Source of the DNA: Balanoglossus misakiensis
Taxonomy: Eukaryota > Hemichordata
Reading direction: 5' to 3'
DNA: 64,000 nucleotides
Assembly (NCBI GenBank): GCA_040954595.2
Contig: CM082576.2
Location: forward strand, 18,910,001 to 18,974,000
The notes beneath the pieces were generated by a model. That model saw only the letters and a list, made by a program, of their open reading frames with translations, made no database searches and was not told the origin of the DNA. The position numbers were made by a program, and so were the translations under genes. Shown here piece by piece: positions 1 through 8,971 of the stretch. Each line of letters opens with the position of its first letter. Positions within the stretch are counted from its first letter, which is position 1.

Positions 1-70
1 TTCATCATGAAAGATGGGATCCTGTACAGAGAGTTCAATTCGCCAATGGTCCAATTTGGTGAAAAGCTGT
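1..70 (+). pseudogene. Ty3/Gypsy integrase N-terminal fragment (5' piece)
   Basis: Read in frame from base 1, this stretch gives a peptide containing KDGILYREF, the form usually found just before the zinc-binding domain of Ty3/Gypsy integrases. It continues in frame to a Lys-Leu codon pair at 64-69, where Gypsy similarity stops. The expected continuation (VVPRVYR) is found 5.5 kb away at 5546 on the same strand, so the two pieces look like one pol gene split by an insertion. The upstream part (gag, protease) lies outside the window or is lost. The identification rests on a short motif plus its position relative to the downstream piece; no search was possible. Confidence 0.65.
64..70 (+). repeat. 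Left copy of putative target-site duplication (AAGCTGT)
   Basis: AAGCTGT occurs here and again at 5531-5537, flanking the 5.46-kb insert. In both places AAG-CTG is in the Gypsy reading frame, as expected if one target sequence was duplicated on insertion. Seven bases could also match by chance. Confidence 0.5.
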
Positions 71-100
71 TACACACTGCGGGAAATACTAGAGCTATGT

Positions 101-114
101 TGGGCAGTATTCCG
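101..114 (+). repeat. Left subterminal inverted repeat of the putative transposon
   Basis: TGGGCAGTATTCCG is the reverse complement of 5501-5515 apart from one extra A there. A second nearby copy of the core in opposite orientation (GGAAATACT, 82-90) makes the left end itself partly palindromic. Confidence 0.5.
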
Positions 115-132
115 CGAAGCGCGAGCTCCCAT

Positions 133-147
133 GTTCACCATAGCAAC
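133..147 (+). promoter_or_regulatory. X-box-like (RFX-type) motif upstream of the 159 start
   Basis: GTTCACCATAGCAAC resembles the RFX X-box (half sites ending ACC and GCAAC with an AT spacer) and sits 12 bases before the ATG at 159. The surrounding sequence is GC-rich, as expected of a small promoter. A single motif match is weak evidence for function. Confidence 0.25.
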
Positions 148-158
148 GCATTGCCAAG

Positions 159-802
159 ATGGCGGCGCCCGTGTTGATCGATGCCGAGAAAGTTATAAAA
201 CGCAAATTGCGAGAGGCAAAATCTGTGCTTAAAAATGCGTGTCGGACAATCTGTATATACACCCACTCTTTGATGAACTTGAGGATGTGACAACAAGGGC
301 CATATTTCGAAACGACAAGCTGTCAAAGGACAAGATTCGTTGGCGTGACGTCGCCGTATTTCCCATGTTTCAGCGTGATATGACCTACTGGCAGAAGACC
401 TTCTACGCTCGGCTGTCAACATCCCCGTCGTTAAGGTCACCATGGCAAAGCAGCTTTACACAACAAATGCCGAGGGAAGTATTTGATGTTTTTCATCAGT
501 TTGCTACTCGGACCGGTTTTGGTATCGACGAGAAGACCTCCAGGGCTATCATAACCTTGACCTTCACAAGTTCCTCGAAGCTATTGTATGTGATACGGAA
601 AGGTTATTGCTACGAGGGCGCTATCGGTCAGCATACAGAGAATATCCTAGAGAAGAAAGTCCGTGGAAAGAGGGTAGCTGTTATATGCACACCTGAGAAG
701 CCCTGTGTTGTGAAATATTTTATCAACAGGGAGACTGTTGCTGTTAGATTCAGCTTTGGTGCCTGGAACAAACATGGAATTCCATTACATCCAGAGAACT
801 GA
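159..802 (+). pseudogene. Unknown basic protein, about 215 aa, with one frameshift
   Basis: I do not recognise this family. An ATG in good context (CCAAGATGGCGGCG) at 159 opens a frame beginning MAAPVLIDAEKVIKRKLREA, basic and probably helical. At an A5 run (231-235) coding character moves to another frame, which continues through SDNLYIHPLF to a stop at 800-802. No GT...AG intron fits the join, so a one-base deletion or a sequencing error is the simplest explanation. The product is lysine/arginine-rich with no signal peptide, membrane segment or obvious zinc ligands. It converges on the transposase-like gene within the same inserted segment and may be an accessory protein of that element. 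The frame from 159 alone would end after about 43 residues. Confidence 0.5.
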
Positions 803-930
803 ACCCTATTGATTTTTCACACTGATTCAACCCATCTGACGAACATTTTTTTCCTGATCTGTGGCACATGTTGTTCAGTGTAGATGTATCAGTCTGTCAA
901 GACAGTCCTCTCACAATTGACATATATTCA

Positions 931-936
931 AATAAA
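931..936 (+). terminator. Polyadenylation signal AATAAA
   Basis: AATAAA lies about 130 bases after the stop codon of the + strand gene and is followed by an A-rich stretch, as expected for a 3' end. Confidence 0.5.
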
Positions 937-1525
937 AAAAGGAAAATTAGAAGACTCAAAAATTCATCACTTGTCTTTATTTATCTACATTCAATACAAA
1001 TGAACAGATAACGTTTACAAAATTTCCTAAACTGTAAAATTCTTTTTTTCCATCATTATTGTAACATAGATTTTTCATTAGTTTCAGAAAAAAATGTATG
1101 TTACCTACAATCAACATTGATAAGTCAATCAAAACTGCTCATCTAACAGTTAACCAGGATTTCTGGTCTAAATTTAATTAATATTTACAATTAATTCCAT
1201 GACAAAATTTATAAATATCAAGAATTTGATGAGACTTAATTCTTTATTTTTTCACAAATTCATTAAAATTTCGTGCAGGTGCAGAATAAACAACTCCTCA
1301 AGAAAAATGTAAAACTTTTCTATCAAGCTTATGTATGTCATACATTTTAATTTTGCAAAGCACTGCAATCACTATACGATTAAGGGTTTATTCACAATAC
1401 TTAATAGTGGTAAGATAAGTTTCAATTTCCCTGTCCCCATACATGCACACATATACAAAATCCCATAAGAAACATATCATCTCCAGTTCAAAAAGTGTGA
1501 ATTCATGTGATTTGTGATCTCCATT
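937..1525. other. AT-rich spacer between convergent genes
   Basis: No open frame, repeat or motif of note is visible; the stretch separates the 3' ends of the two convergent genes. Confidence 0.6.
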
Positions 1526-1531
1526 TTTATT
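1526..1531 (-). terminator. Polyadenylation signal (minus strand AATAAA)
   Basis: TTTATT on + reads AATAAA on -, about 125 bases beyond the stop codon of the transposase-like gene (1655). Confidence 0.5.
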
Positions 1532-2209
1532 AAATGCAGCTCTCAACTACAGATGAGTCTTTATAATTCTGTAATGTAATTAATACCATAGTTATCCTTT
1601 AATTCTAAAGTAGCACACAGTGACACAATCCACTGTTTCAAATTCAATCATTGTTCACAGCATAAGTTTCTTGAGTTTATTTGATATTTTACCAGTGACA
1701 GCTGCTTTTTTTATGTCATCCATAATTGGGTCAACACATATTTCACAGGCAGTCATTGTTTCATTTTTCAAATTGCCACACATACAGTAGCCTGCATTCT
1801 CATAATATCGACTGGGAATGTATTTTTCTTTTTCTTTAAGCTCAAATTGACCTACATTTGCCCTTCTATAGTTGTCAGCTTTTGGACTTTTGTTCCTCAG
1901 CCAAAAAAGCATCACATATTCGTGTCGAAATATGAGGGCCCACCTATTTTGAGGTGTAGAATTTTCACTGAATTCTAGCAGGCGTAGATGCTTTGCCTCT
2001 CTGCCTTCCATTGTGTTTAGGCCTAATCCCAGACTGAATTGCTTATAGATACTAGTGGTGTGTTTTGGGACTACATAACCAATGTGCCACACAGTATTAT
2101 TGACATTCAGAAACAGGGAATGTAGATTAAAGTACCACCGACACTTATGCCTAAGTACAAGCAAATCTCCCTCATTTATGTTGAATCGTGAGAATAACAA
2201 AGTGATATC

Positions 2210-2212
2210 TCA
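2210..2212 (-). other. In-frame TGA interrupting the transposase-like frame
   Basis: On the minus strand the codons run CTT TGA GAT ATC ACT, and the next 180-odd codons remain open in the same frame to the natural end at 1655. This is one nonsense codon, not a frameshift. CGA to TGA by CpG decay is a plausible origin. Confidence 0.8.
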
Positions 2213-3895
2213 AAGCAAGATACCAGTATATGTGTAGAGAGCTAATTGAGCCCGACGCTTTGGACTGTCTGTATCGCTTCTCAATGCTAATACCAATCCC
2301 ATGAAATGCCAAGCAAGTTTGCGAGACTCCTCACCAGTGAAGCGATAAACCACATTAATGTTGGCATTTGACTTGACACTATTTTCATTGAAGTATTTTA
2401 CAATCTTATTATACAACTTTCCAGCTTTTACTTGATATTTTAGGGCAGACAGGAATTTGTACAGATATGACTCGTTAGGTAGATTCTCAATTTTAACTCC
2501 ATTTTCACGACCCTTTTCCGAAGTGTGGGCAACTGCGTCAATCAGTAATCGTTGGAAGTAGTATTGCCATGCATTGTTCTTTAAATGCAATGGCTCAGCC
2601 TTGGCACAATCAATAAATCTACCCAACGGTGGTACAAATTCCTGTCTTGACCTCAGACTGGCTATAAATTGTGTGATTTTGGGTCGCACTGTTTTGGGCT
2701 TTCCAGTTTTAATTTTCTTAGTTGACTTCAACTTTTCAACAGCTTCTGCATCTTTAATTCTTTTCTGATATTTCCATTCATCCCACTTCTGACCTGGGCC
2801 AATTTCTGCTCCAATACAATCAATATCATTTTTGGAAACGTTAGCAAATGAGCTGAAATACTTTGCTGCATTGCTTAGTTCTCCAGACACACTGGCCAAT
2901 CCCTTCTGATCAAAGGGTAAAAGTGACACCTGAAAAGTTACATCAAGACTGCCAACTTTATATTTACGTTTCTCAATACACTCAAGGTCTTTTGACAATG
3001 CAATTGCAAATTCAATCATTATGGGGTCATCCTCTTTTATGTTTGCCCCTAATAGGAGAAAATTGTGGTCTGGGCTAGCAACACGGTGGGTCACATTCAA
3101 GAAACTAACTAGCCATGCAGTAGCCTGTCCATGTTTGCCAAACGGAGCCCCGTCAGCACCTATACTGATTTGAAATGAGCCCTCCTGTTTACCGAACCAG
3201 TTAAGAATATCAGGCTGTGTTTCCCCCATATTTAAATATAAACTGGCAATCTTAATAAGCAACTCCTCAGGGTTTCTTTTTAAGCCGACTTGTTTGCCTT
3301 CAGATGATATAATTGGCTCAAGATTTCCAATGTCAAGGTTACTTACATACTGTACAACTTTTGTGTATGGGAGCAGTCTTGGTATTCTACAGCCAGAATG
3401 AATTTCTAATGCTTTCCTAGGATGTTTCAAGTTGGAGAACATCTGAAGTTCACTCTGCCTCAGACAGTTATATTTTCGTTTGGATAGTACTCCGCCCTCA
3501 TACATAGTTCTGACACTCCTCACCAAATTGTTCTCACTTTTCTCAAATTTACTGATGTATTTATCAAATACTGATGGCATTACTTTTTTACTGATTTGGG
3601 GAGAGGTTCTGAAGTATGTTTTCATTTGGTCAGGAGTGGCAGAATTAACAAGAGTATACCACAAACCATCAAGTGCTGCTTTTGGTGGATGTAGTACATT
3701 CGGTTTATTTATACCTTTGGCTGGGCTTACATCTGTAGTTGCTACATGAATATTTATGGCTGCTGATAAGGTTTCACACCTACGTTCATACTGTTGACGT
3801 CGCGACAGCTTCAAAGATTCACTATTATCTGCACATACTTCAGTGTTCTTGTGGACCCATTTAGAGCGTTTCACATTAACATCATCAACAGGAAT

Positions 3896-4248
3896 CTGAA
3901 AGATTAAGTGTGTGATAAATATATAATAATTAGAATATAATCATTATATATAAAATAAAATCTTCTTACAAGTTAATCATTAATTTAAATGTCCTTGATA
4001 AGAAATACACAAGTGTAGCCTGTATTTTTCTGACAACTTCTGCAATAAAAATCCTAAAAAATATATATAGTTTGTTGGAAAACCTAGATGTTTTGCATCA
4101 AAGCTGAACCCATTTTGTTATCATTGTTTACACAGGATCATGTGACATGAAGTTCAAAAAGCGAATTTGGGCTAAAATTTGAAGAGGATTTATACAAATC
4201 TGAGATTTTTAAAATTATGACTAAGTCTATTTATCTGATCTAGCTTAC
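3896..4248 (-). other. Intron of the transposase-like gene
   Basis: Minus-strand donor AAAG|GTAAGC at 4249/4248 and acceptor TTAATCTTTCAG|ATTCC at 3896/3895. Both flanking frames are phase 0 and the joined frame stays open, which supports a real intron. Confidence 0.7.
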
Positions 4249-4708
4249 CTTTCTCTTATTATTCTTTGTAGCTAAGATCTCACAAATCTTACTGTTCTTC
4301 TTCTCTAGTCTAGCTAGCTGGGTTGAGGATCTTTTTACTAGTCTCCTAGCTGCACTCAACTTATTCAACTTATCCTGAATTATGCTTTCTTCCTCATCTC
4401 TCTTTCTCTTTCTCTGTCTACACCACTCTCCTAAGTTAAACCTGTGTTTAGTCTGTCCTCTCTTTGTTCTAACTACCAATAGGTTGTTGGCCACGCTCCC
4501 AGACAAAGATCTAGTCTTCAATTTCTCCTGATATAGTTGTTGCAAACACTTCTCTTCAGCTACCTGTCCCGCTAACTTTTGGTCCTTTGCCCACTGGCCT
4601 ATGTTGAAGTAACTTTTCCCTTTTCTATTCGGCATAACAATAGACAAACTTTTAAGAAGTGCGCTACTCCTGTTGAATAGTTTGCCCCACATGGCTCTAA
4701 ATCTATAC

Positions 4709-4844
4709 CTGAAAAGGGTGAACAAGAGAAATATCTTTACAATAATTATCTATCCGAGGGAAGCAAAAACAAAACACCTGCTCATTATACTTCCTCCAGA
4801 AATTGAGGTCAAAGGTGACATAGAAAGAATGTGGGTAACCTTAC
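4709..4844 (-). other. Possible short 5' intron of the transposase-like gene
   Basis: Minus strand shows ATG|GTAAGG at 4845/4844 and a pyrimidine-rich CTTTTCAG acceptor at 4709, 16 bases before the ATG at 4692. Joining them does not extend the long frame from an upstream ATG, so this would be a 5' untranslated intron. Confidence 0.4.
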
Positions 4845-4845
4845 C

Positions 4846-5500
4846 ATAACAATCTCGCCCGTTCATTTTTTTCTTATTTCGTTTTCACCCTCGAATTTCC
4901 AGCGAATTATATCAAGAATATATTTTAGCACAAACTATTGGTTTCTGATTTTTCAGTTACGGTCTTATTTTCTGTCAATTCTATGAACAATATCACCATG
5001 TCGCTGAAAATTCGAAGCGCCGCCATTACAATCAATGTAACCCGTGCTGCTGCCAAGGAACACACAGGGTCGTATATTTTCGCTTGGTATGATTTCGTCA
5101 TATTGCTTGTAGCAGCATTTTAAACATGGAATCCTATGTTTACGTATAAAAGACTAAATTCGTATGGTTTTCAAATTGAAAAAAACAATTCTGTGAAGCT
5201 GAATCGTTGTAATTTTTAGTGTTTGTTTATGGTTGCTTAGGACGGCTTCTGGTATAGCAACGGCCAGGGACTGTCAGCGGGTGATCAAAATGTTCAAGTT
5301 ATTTGGCTGATACACATAAATAACACAGCAGAATCGCAACTTTATTTCATATTGTCTCTGACATCTTGCTAATTTTACTAAACAAAACTTGGAATAAAGC
5401 AATATTACTCACCGAATTATGCTGTGCATCGACAGCTGTGTTCGATCGCGAACGCCATTACTGTGTCTAATTAAATATTCATGAGCTTCATAGGCTGCCA
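4846..5500. other. Upstream region of the minus-strand gene; nothing coding recognised
   Basis: Presumed promoter and subterminal region of the putative transposon. A short open frame at 4938-5123 has no recognisable content. Confidence 0.45.
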
Positions 5501-5515
5501 CGGAAATACTGCCCA
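5501..5515 (-). repeat. Right subterminal inverted repeat of the putative transposon
   Basis: CGGAAATACTGCCCA is inverted relative to 101-114, with one extra A. Confidence 0.5.
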
Positions 5516-5530
5516 TAGGTGGCGTCGTTC

Positions 5531-5537
5531 AAGCTGT
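5531..5537 (+). repeat. Right copy of putative target-site duplication (AAGCTGT)
   Basis: Matches 64-70. In the Gypsy frame it is followed by TAG and TGA (5537-5542), both explainable by C-to-T changes, and then by the intact integrase frame. Confidence 0.5.
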
Positions 5538-5542
5538 AGTGA

Positions 5543-7171
5543 CAGGTGGTGGTTCCCAGAGTGTATCGTAACCAGGTGATGAGACTAGCCCATGAATCAG
5601 TGCTGGGTGGTCACCACGGAACTCACAAGACCACAGACAAGATCCTCAGCAACTTCGTTTGGCCTGGGCTAACATCAGATGTTTCCCGTTACTGTCAGTC
5701 CTGTGATTCATGTCAACGGACACAACCAAAGGGACGGGTGACCAAGGTACCACTTGGAAGTATGCCACTAATAGATATCCCTTTCCTACGTATTGCAGTA
5801 GACCTGGTTGGCCCTATTCATCCATGCACTGAACGCAAGAATAGGTACATACTTACTGTTGTTGATTATGCAACACGCTATCCGGAGGCTGTTGCATTGA
5901 CTAACATTGATACCAAGACTGTTGCAGAGGCGCTCCTGGACATCTACTCAAGAGTGGGGTGTCCACGTGAAATTCTGACAGATCAAGGAACTCAATTTAC
6001 ATCAGATGTGATGCGTGAGGTCAGCCGGCTTTTGTCTATAAAGCAGAAGACTACCACCCCATACCACCCAGCATTCAATGGTCTAGTGGAACGGTTCAAT
6101 GGTACATTGAAACTCATGCTCAGGAAGATGTGTGAGGAACATCCAACATATTGGGATCGTTATCTGAATGCTTTACTATTTGCCTACAGAGAAACGCCTC
6201 AATCGAGCACAGGATTCTCTCCGTTTGAGTTACTTTATGGGAGGAGTGTGCGTGGTCCAATGGCTATCTTGAAAGAACTATGGACTGGAGAGATCAGTGA
6301 ACCAGAAACCAAAACGACTTATCAATACATCCTTGATCTTCAAAAGAAATTAAAGAAGGCATGCGATTTAGCAAGACAAGAACTGAAGATATCACAAGGC
6401 AAATACAAGTCCTACTACAATAGAAAGGCCAAATGGAGGAAGTTCAACAAAGGTGACGAGGTGTTATTGCTACTACCTACTGACCATAATAAACTACTTA
6501 TGCACTGGAAGGGTCCTTTTCCAGTGGTGGAGAAAGCGAGCAATATGGATTACAAGATTGACTTTGGTCATAGGGTGAAAACATTCCATGCCAACCTGTT
6601 GAAGAGGTACTATCGAAGAACTGATCAGCTAGATGAAGTATCAGCTGGACTTCTTGAGATTGTGTGTGTATCTGTGATAGATGAGCAGAGTTATGAATCT
6701 TCAGAAGTACAAGAGAACACAGGGGTTAAAGTAAACGATGACTTACTGCGGGTTCCTGCATTCAAGCAGAAAGAATTTGCTGCAGATGTGAATGTATGTG
6801 ACAACTTGTCAGACATACAGGAGCAAGTGGTGAGGAGGTTGCTGATCAATTACAAAGATATGTTAACTGATATTCGTGGTAACACCAACCTGGGTTTCCA
6901 TGACATCAAGTTGATGGATCCAACACCAGTATGCAGTAGGCCATACCCCATCCCTCATGCACTCCGTGAAGCAGTGAAAGATGAAGTCAAAACGATGATT
7001 AAGATGGGAGTAGCTGAACCTTCAGAGAGTCCATATGCTGTTCCACTGGTAATGGTGAAGAAATCTGATGGGTCCAATCGTTGTTGTGTTGACATGAGAA
7101 AGCTCAATCGCATAACAGTGTTTGATGCAGAGCCTACACCAGACCTGAGTGAGCTTTTTGCTTTTTGCTAA
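5543..7171 (+). pseudogene. Ty3/Gypsy integrase followed by RT N-terminus (Gmr1-like order)
   Basis: The open frame first encodes a Gypsy integrase. Residues are numbered from 5546. The HHCC zinc domain uses about H16/H23 and C53/C56. The DDE core is D86 (AVDLVGP), D146 (LTDQGTQF) and E182 (GLVERFNG), with the canonical 35-residue spacing between the last two. A GPY/F module is near residue 321 (HWKGPFPV...FHANLLKRY). The same frame then runs straight into the start of a Gypsy reverse transcriptase (YPIPHALREAV, AVPLVMVKKSDGS, DMRKLN). Integrase before RT is the order known from Gmr1-like elements of deuterostomes; normal Gypsy has it after RNase H. The frame ends at 7169-7171 because TTTTTGC is duplicated at 7155-7168. 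Confidence 0.85.
7155..7168 (+). repeat. 7-bp tandem duplication that breaks the RT frame
   Basis: TTTTTGC occurs twice in a row. The duplication shifts the RT frame and produces the TAA at 7169. Replication slippage is the likely origin. Confidence 0.8.
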
Positions 7172-7563
7172 GTTATCCAAGGATCACTATTTCACTAAAG
7201 TAGATCTCAGCAAAGAATATTGGCAAGTCCCGTTGACTGATAATTCTAAACAATTGACGGCATTTATCACGCATGATGGGCTATACCATTTTATCAAAAT
7301 GCCTTTCGGACTTGTAAATAGTGCTGCGACTTTTAGCAGAATTATGAGAAGATTGTTAAGAGATATGAAGAACGTAGACAACTATATCGATCACATACTG
7401 ATCCACACTGCATCATGGGAAGAACATATCAAGACAATTACAGATTTGATGAGCAGACTACGAAAGGCAAAGTTAACAGCGAGACCAACTAAGTGTTATG
7501 TGGGTTATGAGCAGATCGATTTCCTGGGTCATGTGGTTGGTCATGGTGAACTAGTCCTGTTTC
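7172..7563 (+). pseudogene. Ty3/Gypsy reverse transcriptase, central part, inactive
   Basis: After the 7-bp duplication the RT continues in another frame: YFTKVDLSKEYWQVPL (first catalytic Asp present), MPFGLVNSAATF, then YIDH where Gypsy RTs have YxDD, and FLGHVVGHGE. Replacement of the second Asp of the YxDD box by His (7392-7394) should abolish polymerisation. Similarity stops near 7560, before the connection and RNase H domains, so the element is 3'-truncated here. A piece of Gypsy RNase H on the same strand occurs at 63216. Confidence 0.8.
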
Positions 7564-7660
7564 AAAATGACCTACATTACAGGTCGTATGCACACGTATT
7601 ACATGTTCTGATTGGTTTATCCACTTCTCTAAGGTCCACTTGCGGCTCGCTGATTGGAGG

Positions 7661-7911
7661 GACCTTATGTGTTAGGTCTTATTACTATGTATTATTCACC
7701 AGACCTTGTAGGTTAGGTCTTATTACAATGCATTATTCACTTTACAGCTCCCTGATTGGTTAATGTGTAGGTCTGGTCCTCCAGTGTTCACTGCCTCATT
7801 ATGCAGGACCTTGTAGGTTAGGTCTTATTAATATGTATTTATTCACCATACAGCTCCCTGATTGGTTAACGTGTCAGTCTGGTCCCCCCCAGTGTTCACT
7901 GCCTCATTGTG
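7661..7911 (+). repeat. 105-bp tandem repeats, about 2.4 copies
   Basis: Two full copies begin GACCTTGTAGGTTAGGTC at 7702 and 7807, with a partial copy at 7661-7701. Each full copy has CTCCCTGATTGGTTAA, CTGGTCC and CAGTGTTCACTGCCTCATT. They begin about 100 bp after Gypsy similarity ends. They may belong to another element or to a diverged LTR; I cannot tell. Confidence 0.8.
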
Positions 7912-8880
7912 AAATGTCCCATGTGCTTCCTGGCTAGCATTGTGGTAACATATTATTCGGGGTGTCCGCAGATCGTTCATTGATTTTCTGAGAAATAGCC
8001 TAACTGATACTATCTCCAACATAAACCGCACCCTGGAAAGATTAAATGATCTTTTAGGTGGACTTTGAAAATCTGATTAACTCATCTAAGCATTTTAGCT
8101 AAGTTGTATATTTTTTAATTATAATCATACAAAATACTTAAAAAATAAAAACAATGTTCAGTTTTAATACCCACTGATGAGGGGAAACATCAGTTTCAAA
8201 TTCTTTTCATGGGAGCGCTTGAGCAGAGTTATGAGTTTTGCTCTGTGAAAGAAAATGGGGGGATTTCAAAATTTTGGCAGTTCGGAAGGGGGATTTCAAA
8301 ATATTTCGGGTTGTGAAAGGGGGGGGGCATGTGAAAATTAGCGGTAAAAGATGAATCCCCCCCCCCCTCCAGAGGTGTTTGTGAATGCAGCCTAAGAAAG
8401 AAAAAATGTGAAATGGGTCAAATATGGGCCGGACGTGCCCATTCAACTCAATTTACTTTTGTTTGCTTTAAGTAGGAATTGATCACAGCTATATTTATTT
8501 TGGACACCTGAGCGACAAGAAAACAATCTGATTCTACATTTTAAAAAGAGTCATTGGAAAAGCACTGCAATTTTGTTTCTTGCTTTAAAAAAGTTTGGGG
8601 TGGCATGTAATAATTAAGGTGTGTCTAAATTACTAATTTGGTGCACCTCAAAGCCCTTAGCCAATGTAAATTATATCCTGCATTGTATTCATGATATTTG
8701 CATGGCATTTGCATGCGCGTATCACGTCTCCTTGCTCTGCAAAATAGTCGAGATTTTCTGCAAAGGATTCCAGTTTTTTGTTGTATTACTCAAGGAATTG
8801 GTTTACGAATGGTCTATGCTTGTCCTGCTGTGGTCAGAAATTGATGTTCTTTGCTTTTGACAAGGCATTTGGGCCGAATT
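7912..8880. other. No gene seen; contains a G-rich/C-rich low-complexity patch
   Basis: At about 8255-8372 the pattern GGGGGATTTCAAAAT occurs repeatedly. A run of nine or more G near 8321 and a C run near 8357 could pair as a hairpin stem. The rest is AT-rich without recognisable coding. Confidence 0.5.
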
Positions 8881-8971
8881 TTAGTGAACTTCGGTAAGCC
8901 ATTCACTACTGCTGATAGCGGTTACGTAATTTGGTGTGGGATCGTGACGTGGCCACTTGTGGTGACTCAGT

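Larger units (their letters stand above)
1655..4692 (-). pseudogene. Spliced transposase-like protein (about 894 codons) with one in-frame stop
   Basis: Two coding exons are inferred. Exon 4692-4249 ends AAG|GTAAGC; exon 3895-1655 follows TCTTTCAG, and phase is kept across the 353-bp intron. The N-terminus is basic and carries two related motifs (FNIGQW and FNLGEW) followed by a Lys/Arg-rich helix. The central part has acidic residues in conserved-looking settings: GADGAPFG (D near 396), LPFDQKG followed by GELSNAA (D near 477), and AEPLHLKNN (E near 582). The C-terminus has GREAKH, IFRHE and a CxC...CxxC zinc-ligand cluster. Similar proteins are, as I recall, multicopy and uncharacterised in cnidarians and other invertebrates; a DDE-type transposase is inference. 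A TGA at 2212-2210 interrupts the frame and both sides stay in register. ATG at 4692 was chosen because it follows an acceptor at 4709; 4635 is an alternative. Confidence 0.6.
71..5530. mobile_element. Putative two-gene DNA transposon inserted in a Gypsy integrase
   Basis: Gypsy integrase sequence lies on both sides, and AAGCTGT repeats flank this 5,460-bp segment. Inside are two convergent genes, each with its own polyadenylation signal: an unknown gene at 159-802 (+) and a spliced transposase-like gene at 4692-1655 (-). A 14-15 bp inverted match (TGGGCAGTATTCCG at 101-114 against CGGAAATACTGCCCA at 5501-5515) lies close to both ends, though not exactly at the proposed boundaries. An alternative reading puts the ends at those inverted repeats, with flanking TATGT/TAGGT. 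Being mobile is inferred from the nesting; I cannot name the superfamily. Confidence 0.55.

Noticed and set aside
14-232. 72-residue open frame on + beginning at 14
   Set aside because: It overlaps the Gypsy remnant and the 159 start in another frame and has no recognisable content.
2574-3749. Plus-strand frames opposite the transposase-like gene
   Set aside because: Antisense shadows of a clearly coding minus-strand frame.
4938-5123. 61-residue open frame upstream of the minus-strand gene
   Set aside because: Short, with no domain or promoter logic; probably chance.
5543-7171. Integrase-RT order explained by two adjacent Gypsy copies
   Set aside because: The join lies in one continuous open frame with a plausible linker and no repeat or stop at the boundary, so a native order is more likely.
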